A stretch of 6,977 nucleotides of DNA, taken from Desulfobacterales bacterium. GTDB taxonomy: Bacteria > Desulfobacterota > Desulfobacteria > Desulfobacterales > Desulfobacteraceae. Of this stretch, positions 1 to 5,369 are shown one piece after another. The translations under genes and the position numbers were made by a program. Location: NCBI GenBank assembly GCA_022361095.1, contig JAKSBO010001060.1:1-6977 (forward strand), in the 5' to 3' direction. The first letter of the stretch is position 1. The number at the start of each line of letters is the position of its first letter. The notes under the pieces are model-generated. The model ran no database searches and was not told the DNA's origin. It saw nothing but the letters and a program-made list of their open reading frames with translations.

Positions 1-1
1 C

Positions 2-286
2 ATAATGATTCAAAAAATTCTTGGGCAGTTGCCGGGGCTTTATGGTCCGGATGCAGGAGAGCCGTTGGATATCTTTTACCGGGACTGGGCCAAGGAGAAA
101 TATACAGCAACGGAATACGATTTAAGGTCCGTCCACAACCATCCGGAATTTCTTCCCCCCGGCCAGAAAACGAGCATTTGGGAAGGGACACTCCACTTTG
201 CCGGTTCTGAAACCGCTGATCATATGGGAGGGTATCTTGAAGGTGCACTGCATAGTGCACAAAGAGCCGTTTCAAAAATTCTTTAA
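2..286 (+). CDS. Flavin-containing amine oxidase, C-terminal fragment (5' end outside window)
   Basis: The reading frame is open to the window edge, so this is the last ~94 residues of a longer protein; the ATG at position 5 is probably internal. Counting from that methionine, the segment FYRDWAKEKYTATEYD (about 24-39) is followed by an invariant-looking tryptophan (W59) and LHFAGSETA...GGYLEGA (63-81). This is the characteristic C-terminal FAD-contacting end of the flavin amine oxidase family (PF01593: monoamine oxidases, L-amino-acid oxidases, polyamine oxidases). Such enzymes oxidise an amine with FAD and release hydrogen peroxide when oxygen is the acceptor. The N-terminal dinucleotide-binding motif and the substrate-site residues lie outside, so the substrate cannot be assigned. 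The gene converges on the chemoreceptor gene and ends just before a strong hairpin. Family assignment is confident; exact function is unknown. Confidence 0.85.
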   Translation: MMIQKILGQLPGLYGPDAGEPLDIFYRDWAKEKYTATEYDLRSVHNHPEFLPPGQKTSIWEGTLHFAGSETADHMGGYLEGALHSAQRAVSKIL

Positions 287-294
287 AACATATA

Positions 295-324
295 AAAACC
301 ACGAAGAAAATTCTTCGTGGTTTT
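295..324. terminator. Probable bidirectional intrinsic terminator
   Basis: A perfect inverted repeat has 14-nt arms (AAAACCACGAAGAA, 295-308, and its complement, 311-324) separated by only two bases. Realistically it folds as a stem of about 10-12 bp with a small A/T loop. It starts 8 nt after the amine oxidase stop codon. On the plus strand the stem ends in TTTTC; on the minus strand it ends in TTTTTATA, about 70 nt beyond the chemoreceptor stop. Its position between convergent genes and U-tracts on both sides fit a shared terminator, slightly better for the minus-strand gene. Confidence 0.8.
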
Positions 325-334
325 CATGAACTTC

Positions 335-356
335 GCGGTAAAATCAAACGTACCGC
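335..356. repeat. Small inverted repeat in the chemoreceptor 3' region
   Basis: GCGGTA (335-340) and TACCGC (351-356) are perfect 6-nt arms around a 10-nt A-rich loop. It lies between the chemoreceptor stop codon and the shared terminator, so it would sit in the 3' untranslated part of the minus-strand transcript. No U-tract follows it, so it is not itself a terminator. It could be a chance dyad or a minor mRNA hairpin. Confidence 0.3.
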
Positions 357-394
357 TTAGACAAATGTAACAAACCGGTTCCCGCCCGAAATGA

Positions 395-2182
395 TTAAGA
401 CAGTTTGAATTGATCCATTAATTCATTAAGCCGAGCCGCCAGTCCCGACAACTCCTCAGCCGTAAATTTAACATTGGTGCTGCGGTTTGAGATTTCACTT
501 GACGCAAGGCTGACGCGGGATATATTTTCAGCCACTTCATCTGAAGCTGTGGCACACTGTCCGACATTATCGGTCACCTCTGAAATACCAAGGGAGGCCT
601 GGGAAACATTCTCGGCAATCTCCGCCGTGGCCTGGGACTGCTGTTCCACAGCCTCCACAATGGCGTTGACACTCTCATTGACCGCATTAATGACACGGAT
701 AATCTCTTCGATGCCCTTTGTGGTCTCCTGGGTGGAGCCTTGCATCCGCTCAATCTTCATCCGGATTTCCGTGGTCGCCTCGGCCGTCTGATTGGCCAGC
801 ACTTTAATTTCATTGGCCACCACGGCAAACCCCTTACCTGCATCTCCGGCCCGGGCCGCTTCAATGGTGGCATTTAAGGCCAAAAGATTGGTCTGCTCGG
901 AGATATCGGTGATGGTTTCAGTAACTTTCCCGATTTCCTGGGCAGCCGATCCCAGTTGGGACACTTGATCCGACACCTGCCCTGCCTGGGACACGGCGGT
1001 CTCGGTCACTTGCCTGGACTGTTCCGTATTGGCTACGATTTCATTGATGGTCGCCGTCATCTCCTCGGCTGCGGCGGACACGGAATTAACATTGCCGGCG
1101 GTCTCCTCAATGGATACCTTGACACTGACCATGTTTTCGCTCATCTGTTTGGCTGATGAAGCGACAGATACTGCCAGTTCCGAAGTCTCAGAAGAATCGG
1201 TAGACATGGTTTGGGATACCTCTCTCAATTCGTTCGAGGAACCGGAAAGCGTCTCCACCCCCTGGCAGATGTTCTCTATCATCTCCCGCAGATTTTTGAC
1301 CATGGTATTCATAGCCCTGGCCAGTTTTCCTGTCTCATCCTCGCACTCAACATCAATTTCATGACTCAAGTCCCCCCCGGCCATATGATCGGCAAACACC
1401 AGCCCCTTTTTCAAAGGGCCCGTAATGGCCCGGGCCACCAGGAAAAACACCAGCGCAGCCAGAAGCGTACCGGCAACGATCAGCCCAACGGCTTTAGCAA
1501 TTCTGGACCGAAGTTGTGCATCTGCCTCATCCAGGGACTGAATGACTTCAAAGGCGCCATGGATTTCCCCGGCTTTCCAGTTTTCAAGGGGGCCTCCGGT
1601 TGCATCTTTTCCATCATTCCGTCCCCAAAGGGTTTTGGATTGTTCCGGATCTCCATGGCAGATCAGGCAGGTCTCGGACAGGCGAATCGGCAAAAAAAAG
1701 CGAACCGAATTGGAATATGTATCCACCACATAGTATTCATCCAGCTGCTCCCGCTTAATCTTTTCAAGGGCCGGCCCTTCAATGCTGTAGGAGAGGCCAT
1801 AATCAGGTTCATTTTTGGGATTTCGGGGACTGACCTTAGGAACCCGGAAGGAATAACCGCCCTGTTCAGACTTTCGCATGGCCGACTGCCAGGCCGAAAC
1901 CACAGGGATGATTGCCAGAAGTTTATCCATCTGGCCTGTACGGGCGTACTCTTTAACCTTTTCCATGGGAAAAAGACCCAACGCCCATTTATCTTCCATC
2001 TCCTGGCGCACGGACTCACTGGTCAGGCAAATAGCCCTTGCTTTTTCTACATACGCATCCACGGTCTCAATTTTGTCGGAACGAACATAGAAAAAGAGCA
2101 GGACACCGACCAGTATAATTGTTGTACCAATACCCACAGCCATAAATTTGATGAAAATAGGCAGATCCAATATTTTTTTCAT
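395..2182 (-). CDS. Methyl-accepting chemotaxis protein with periplasmic Tll0287-like c-type haem sensor domain
   Basis: A complete 595-residue transmembrane chemoreceptor. TM1 is at about 11-32. A periplasmic domain of about 200 residues (33-230) carries the pattern of the Tll0287-like/DUF3365 family: an RNPKNEPD segment (120-127), [18 protein letters not shown] (162-179) and a GEIHGAFEV segment (205-213). The CxxCH motif is C172, C175, H176, predicting covalent haem c attachment and so redox or gas sensing. TM2 (231-250) leads to HAMP (about 251-303) and the MCP signalling coiled coil. The invariant hairpin tip is [18 protein letters not shown] at 429-446, which binds CheA/CheW. No C-terminal NWETF-like methyltransferase tether is present; the protein ends DQFKLS. 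The start is supported by AGAGGGA at 2186-2192 just upstream of the ATG. The ligand is inferred, not shown. A haem-PAS receptor like those of Geobacter is an alternative but fits the motifs less well. Confidence 0.93.
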   Translation of the reverse strand: MKKILDLPIFIKFMAVGIGTTIILVGVLLFFYVRSDKIETVDAYVEKARAICLTSESVRQEMEDKWALGLFPMEKVKEYARTGQMDKLLAIIPVVSAWQSAMRKSEQGGYSFRVPKVSPRNPKNEPDYGLSYSIEGPALEKIKREQLDEYYVVDTYSNSVRFFLPIRLSETCLICHGDPEQSKTLWGRNDGKDATGGPLENWKAGEIHGAFEVIQSLDEADAQLRSRIAKAVGLIVAGTLLAALVFFLVARAITGPLKKGLVFADHMAGGDLSHEIDVECEDETGKLARAMNTMVKNLREMIENICQGVETLSGSSNELREVSQTMSTDSSETSELAVSVASSAKQMSENMVSVKVSIEETAGNVNSVSAAAEEMTATINEIVANTEQSRQVTETAVSQAGQVSDQVSQLGSAAQEIGKVTETITDISEQTNLLALNATIEAARAGDAGKGFAVVANEIKVLANQTAEATTEIRMKIERMQGSTQETTKGIEEIIRVINAVNESVNAIVEAVEQQSQATAEIAENVSQASLGISEVTDNVGQCATASDEVAENISRVSLASSEISNRSTNVKFTAEELSGLAARLNELMDQFKLS

Positions 2183-2259
2183 AGTTCCCTCTTGAATATA
2201 AAGATGTAATAGTGAATGAAACGTATATCGCCCCCGAGTGGGGAAGACATGATTTTCTT

Positions 2260-2277
2260 GTAATTATTTAAAATTAC
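2260..2277. promoter_or_regulatory. Palindrome GTAATT-N6-AATTAC, possible operator
   Basis: A perfect dyad of two 6-nt arms around ATTTAA, 78 bp upstream of the chemoreceptor start. A related but tighter dyad (GTAAT-N6-ATTAC, 2424-2439) lies on the T6SS side of the same intergenic region. Length and symmetry suit a dimeric regulator, but in AT-rich DNA such dyads also arise by chance. No known regulator consensus is matched. Confidence 0.3.
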
Positions 2278-2385
2278 CAGATTTATAACACCAGCTCAAT
2301 ACGAAATTTACGAAACATGCGATTTTAAGTTGCCCGGAACGATGACTCACATTAATGTTAGAGTGCGCATTGGCTGCCATGTCTA

Positions 2386-2410
2386 ATACCATCCTAAATT
2401 TGGATGGTAT
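2386..2410. promoter_or_regulatory. 9-bp perfect inverted repeat, likely operator
   Basis: ATACCATCC (2386-2394) and GGATGGTAT (2402-2410) are exact complements around a 7-nt TAAATTT centre, giving a 25-bp dyad about 100 bp before the first T6SS gene and about 200 bp before the chemoreceptor. Neither strand has a T-run after the stem, which argues against a terminator. This is the strongest dyad in the region and the best candidate for a regulator-binding site. The regulator is unknown. Confidence 0.5.
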
Positions 2411-2423
2411 GTTGAATGATGAT

Positions 2424-2439
2424 GTAATATTGAAATTAC
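2424..2439. promoter_or_regulatory. Dyad GTAAT-N6-ATTAC, possible operator
   Basis: Two 5-nt complementary arms flank ATTGAA, beginning 13 bp after the 9-bp dyad. It shares the GTAAT/ATTAC half-sites with the palindrome at 2260-2277, though the half-site spacing differs (6 against 8 nt). Both could be weak sites for one regulator, or chance in AT-rich sequence. Confidence 0.22.
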
Positions 2440-2511
2440 TTGCTTTTAAAGGAAAGATAATATTAAAAACATGAAATATTGAATGAATTAATCAACATAA
2501 AGAAATAAATT

Positions 2512-3639
2512 ATGAATTCCAGTAATTTTTTTGATGATGACGGAACTGTATATGGAGACGGCAGTTCAGACTTTCAGGAAGAAAAACTTCTGTTCTTCAT
2601 GGAGGACGACCCGGAAAACAAATTGTCTTTGTCTTCAGGAACAGAGGTTACGGTCGGACGACAGATGGATAACAGCTTTTTCATTGAGAATAAAACCGTC
2701 AGCCGGAAACATTTAAAAATTATAAGGAACGGTGGAAAGGTAAAAATTGAAATTTACGGACAGAACGGGCTTTATATGGATGGTCATCTCTATACCGGCC
2801 CAGCCATTGATATTACGCCGCCTGCATCCTTTAGACTCGGAGATGTATTGTGCCGCTTAGAATTTGAATATGATGAGGAAAAAACCGTTATCATAACACC
2901 AAGCCACGCCGTTCCGGCGCCGCCCCCCTCTTTTACGGAAGCCGTTCCTGAACCCAAGCCCGTGAAACCATTTGACCCTTCGCCCAAGGACATCTTTATC
3001 TCCCCTGATTCAGGCGCCGTGGATGACCGGCCATCTTTTTCGGCTGACAGCAGGGTTTCAGATAATTGGAAACAAGAAAATGCCGGTCCGCCGCCAACTC
3101 CCCCTCCAAACCCCGGCCCTGAAGGCGGCGGCGGGTTTGATCCGAGGCAAAAAACGCCCTCTGGCCAGCCAAATGAACCCTCTGGAGATTTCCAACACGC
3201 CGAAAGCCCCTTGCCGCCGAATTTTAATCCGGCACCCCAACCGACGCCCGGCATTTTTGAACCCGTGCCTTCAAATCCCGCCGGCCTGGCCCCCAAAATC
3301 AATATGGATAAGGACAAATTGATAATATCAGGCATTATCTGCCTGGCCCTGCTGATCATTATTTCTATGGCCTACATGCTCTTTTTCAGTGGACCGGGCC
3401 AAAAAGAGACCGCCCCTGATGCCCGGGTACAATCGCCACCGGCAACGGTTGCCCCCCCGACGATTGACAGGTTCGAAAACAGTGAGACCGATGCGTATAA
3501 GACTCATTTTGACAAGGCCGGGCGGCTTATCAATCAGGGAGATATCGACATTGCCAGGGATTATTTAAAAGATATTCCGGAAGATTCCCGGTACTACGGC
3601 CGGGCACAACGGCTGCTGGATAAATATCCGGAGAACTGA
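2512..3639 (+). CDS. Membrane-anchored FHA-domain protein, first gene of the T6SS operon
   Basis: 375 residues in four parts. First, a short acidic N-terminus with DDDGTVYGD (8-16). Second, an FHA phosphothreonine-binding domain (about 25-120) with the expected residues G49-R50, S64-R-K-H67 and N85-G86. Third, a long Pro/Gly-rich linker (about 130-262) with almost no predicted structure. Fourth, a single transmembrane helix (about 270-292) preceded by lysines 262, 267 and 269, then a tail of ~80 residues whose end (about 328-371) looks like one TPR-type helix pair. By the positive-inside rule the FHA domain faces the cytoplasm and the tail the periplasm. No enzyme motif is present. It probably recruits a phosphorylated T6SS component to the inner membrane; this is inferred from FHA function and context. 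The ATG lacks a strong Shine-Dalgarno (only AAAGAAA upstream), but a later start at M30 would cut into the first FHA strand. Only 1 nt separates it from the next gene. Confidence 0.85.
   Translation: MNSSNFFDDDGTVYGDGSSDFQEEKLLFFMEDDPENKLSLSSGTEVTVGRQMDNSFFIENKTVSRKHLKIIRNGGKVKIEIYGQNGLYMDGHLYTGPAIDITPPASFRLGDVLCRLEFEYDEEKTVIITPSHAVPAPPPSFTEAVPEPKPVKPFDPSPKDIFISPDSGAVDDRPSFSADSRVSDNWKQENAGPPPTPPPNPGPEGGGGFDPRQKTPSGQPNEPSGDFQHAESPLPPNFNPAPQPTPGIFEPVPSNPAGLAPKINMDKDKLIISGIICLALLIIISMAYMLFFSGPGQKETAPDARVQSPPATVAPPTIDRFENSETDAYKTHFDKAGRLINQGDIDIARDYLKDIPEDSRYYGRAQRLLDKYPEN
3630..3633 (+). promoter_or_regulatory. Ribosome binding site of the second FHA gene, inside the end of the first
   Basis: GGAG lies 7 nt before the ATG at 3641 and within the last codons of the upstream FHA gene, whose TGA is at 3637-3639. 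The arrangement fixes the start and suggests translational coupling of the two FHA proteins. Confidence 0.7.
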
Positions 3640-3640
3640 A

Positions 3641-4888
3641 ATGGATACGGCTATGACGTTGGCATTGGAGGTGATCGGCGGCCCAATGGACGGTCTCAGG
3701 ACCTGTATCAGGGACAATAAATCACCGACCCTGATCGGAAGGCAGGTGGGCAACCATTTAACCCTTCCCATGGACATGACCGTCTCCCGGTGGCATACCA
3801 ATGTGTCAAAGCAGGGAAACGCGTTCTATCTTACCGATGATAAAAGCCTTGCCGGCACCTGGCACAACGGCTCGCGAATCAGCAAGATCAAATTGGCCCC
3901 GGGCATGATGTTAAAAGTAGGGGGAACCCTTATAGAAGTAATTGAAATCCCCGGATACAAAGGTGATGTCAGCCTTGAAGACGGTTTTTTTAATGATCCT
4001 CCGGACACCTACCGGTTCAGTGACACGTTAAAAACAATTTGGAGCGCACTTAAAGGAAAGAATAATTACATTGATGTTTCAGATATTTTTGCGCAACCGG
4101 ACTTTTATAGCCCCAAAAAGCTGAATATGTATGATGGGATGAAAAAAATATGCGGCCCCGACCTCAATAAAATCATATCGAGCTGGACCGGTGCATATGA
4201 TGTAAATCCTAGGTATCGGTTTCCTCACAAAGGCCAGTTCATGACCCCTCCAAGGGTATGGGCGATTCTTGACATTGCCAGCCAGGGCAACACAAAAGAA
4301 ATTGATTCCCTTGGATTTATAAGGGCGGTTTTAAAGGAAGAGCGGAGCCCGGCTGCAAGAATATTGAGCCGGGATACGGCATTTGTTCAAGGGCTTGCCA
4401 ATAATTTTTGTGCTCCTGAAAAAAAGCCGGATACGGTTTTGAAAGCGCCGGAAAAATCAGATCCTGTAAAAACAATATTGGCCGGCACCCTTATGCGGAT
4501 GGAGACCATTGTATCAGGATTTATTGAGGATGCCGTTTCTTCAGGGCTGGCAGCAGGAAGTCCGCACAAGGCATCCGGTTTAGAAATTGACACGGTATTA
4601 GATGCCCAAGGGCAGTCTGATCTGGCCGGCCGTGTTGAACAACTGGAAAAAAACATGGTGGCGGTATTGGCGGCCCACAGGGATGCCTTGAGCATACTCG
4701 AAAAAGAGCTGGGGGATCGGATTATCAAGGTCATAGACCATGATGACCGTAAAGGGCTGTTTCCATCGCTCTCTAATCAGAATCCATCTTTATTAACTTC
4801 TGTAAAACGCGTTCTGAAAGAGGCCGAGTTAGAAGGGTTAGGGGCATGCATTGTCCGGCAAATCATAAAAAATAAGGTAATTTCCTAA
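3641..4888 (+). CDS. tagH: Type VI secretion FHA-domain protein (TagH/ImpI/Fha-like)
   Basis: 415 residues, close to the usual length of T6SS FHA proteins, and in their usual place directly before tssJ. The N-terminal FHA domain (about 5-105) shows G33-R34, TVSRWH (47-52) and the strand pair ending HNG (75-77). The turn that normally reads S-x-N-G-T is here S69-L-A-G-T73, so alanine 71 replaces the asparagine that contacts the phosphopeptide backbone. Residues 120-260 are an apparently folded region I do not recognise. Residues 325-365 are likely a helical coiled coil, and the C-terminus is basic and helical. No membrane segment or signal peptide is seen, so it is probably cytoplasmic. In the family (e.g. 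Fha1 of Pseudomonas aeruginosa) the protein acts in threonine-phosphorylation control of T6SS assembly. The family call rests on FHA plus operon position; the C-terminal match to TagH is not certain. Confidence 0.8.
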   Translation: MDTAMTLALEVIGGPMDGLRTCIRDNKSPTLIGRQVGNHLTLPMDMTVSRWHTNVSKQGNAFYLTDDKSLAGTWHNGSRISKIKLAPGMMLKVGGTLIEVIEIPGYKGDVSLEDGFFNDPPDTYRFSDTLKTIWSALKGKNNYIDVSDIFAQPDFYSPKKLNMYDGMKKICGPDLNKIISSWTGAYDVNPRYRFPHKGQFMTPPRVWAILDIASQGNTKEIDSLGFIRAVLKEERSPAARILSRDTAFVQGLANNFCAPEKKPDTVLKAPEKSDPVKTILAGTLMRMETIVSGFIEDAVSSGLAAGSPHKASGLEIDTVLDAQGQSDLAGRVEQLEKNMVAVLAAHRDALSILEKELGDRIIKVIDHDDRKGLFPSLSNQNPSLLTSVKRVLKEAELEGLGACIVRQIIKNKVIS

Positions 4889-4892
4889 GGAG
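4886..4892 (+). promoter_or_regulatory. Shine-Dalgarno of tssJ overlapping the upstream stop codon
   Basis: TAAGGAG overlaps the TAA that ends the FHA gene (4886-4888) and lies 9 nt before the tssJ ATG at 4902. A second weaker AAGG is at 4895-4898. It supports the chosen tssJ start and operon organisation. Confidence 0.7.
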
Positions 4893-4901
4893 AAAAGGTA
4901 A

Positions 4902-5369
4902 ATGAAAAAATGGGGTTTAAAATTCATCATCTCTATTCTGACCGCTATGCTGATGACATCCTGTGCGTTCATGAGCAAAGATAAAGCCAGGACCCTGACG
5001 CTGGAATTTAAGGCAGATTCTACCATCAATTCAAATGTGTTACTGCCCGTTGATATCATTGTCATCCCGGCGCCGGTAATGCAAAAAATTATTAAAATCG
5101 GTCCGGAAGACTGGTTTGGAAGCCAGCTGCGGGATACGCTTTTAGACGATGAGTTATATCTTCTGGCGATGTCGGGGGGAGGGCAACGGAGCAAAAACAT
5201 CGTCCTTAAACCGGATATTTATAAAGTCCTTGTATACGCGGATTTTGAAGATGCCGTAAACCGGGATGCCCAGCAGTTGATCATCGACTGCCCGGACACC
5301 GATAACCAGTATACTGTTTTGATCAGGGGAAATAATTTAGAGCTTAAACAGTCGGAGCAAAAACAATGA
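4902..5369 (+). CDS. tssJ: T6SS outer-membrane lipoprotein TssJ
   Basis: 155 residues, within the usual TssJ range. A basic N-terminus (MKK) and hydrophobic stretch lead to a lipobox M18-T-S-C21, so C21 is the predicted lipidated residue after cleavage by signal peptidase II. The next residues are A22-F23 rather than aspartate, consistent with sorting to the outer membrane. The mature part is beta-rich, with the TssJ pattern of an LPVDIIVIP strand (47-55) and, near the end, IVLKPDIYKVLVYADFED (100-117), where the family has a strand ending in an ADFR-like segment. TssJ forms the periplasmic cap of the TssJLM membrane complex by binding the TssM C-terminal domain. It begins 13 nt after the FHA gene and its last codons overlap the tssK start. 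The assignment combines weak family sequence similarity with strong context (lipoprotein immediately before tssK). Confidence 0.85.
   Translation: MKKWGLKFIISILTAMLMTSCAFMSKDKARTLTLEFKADSTINSNVLLPVDIIVIPAPVMQKIIKIGPEDWFGSQLRDTLLDDELYLLAMSGGGQRSKNIVLKPDIYKVLVYADFEDAVNRDAQQLIIDCPDTDNQYTVLIRGNNLELKQSEQKQ
5353..5357 (+). promoter_or_regulatory. Ribosome binding site of tssK within tssJ
   Basis: CGGAG sits 8 nt before the tssK ATG (5366), inside the tssJ coding sequence. With the ATGA stop-start overlap it supports the start and implies coupled translation. Confidence 0.65.

Larger units (their letters stand above)
2183..2511. promoter_or_regulatory. AT-rich divergent intergenic region between chemoreceptor and T6SS operon
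   Basis: These 329 bp hold no credible gene. They must contain the promoters for the minus-strand chemoreceptor and the plus-strand T6SS operon. Several dyads are visible (2231-2243, 2260-2277, 2386-2410, 2424-2439). I could not find a sigma-70 promoter with good -35 and -10 boxes at normal spacing for either gene. For the T6SS side, TTGAAA (2430-2435) and GATAAT (2456-2461) are recognisable boxes, but a 20-nt spacer is too long. No tRNA or riboswitch fold was recognised. Confidence 0.5.

Noticed and set aside
1211..2209. Long open frame (332 codons) on the plus strand opposite the chemoreceptor
   Set aside because: It runs antisense to a clear MCP gene with intact domains, and its translation shows no recognisable domain. 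It is a shadow of the coding strand's codon pattern.
2231..2243. CCCC-N5-GGGG dyad upstream of the chemoreceptor
   Set aside because: Only four base pairs with no U-tract; too short to call a terminator or an operator.
2347..2351. CRP-like half site (ACTCACATTAAT resembles the lac CRP region)
   Set aside because: The matching TGTGA half-site six bases upstream is absent (GGAAC instead), so it is not a CRP palindrome.
2365..2379. Sigma-54-like promoter on the minus strand (TGGCAGCCAATGCGC)
   Set aside because: The GG-N10-GC spacing and the TGGCA box are right, but the -12 box lacks TT before GC and it lies about 180 bp from the chemoreceptor start. One such match is weak without an activator site.
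2790..3359. Minus-strand open frame of 189 codons opposite the first FHA gene
   Set aside because: Gly/Ser-rich translation is the mirror of the Pro/Gly-rich linker on the real strand; no start signal or domain.
3460..3639. Possible independent small gene encoding the TPR-like tail of the first FHA protein
   Set aside because: It is in frame with and continuous from the upstream TM segment, with no frameshift or internal ribosome site, so it is simply the C-terminal domain.
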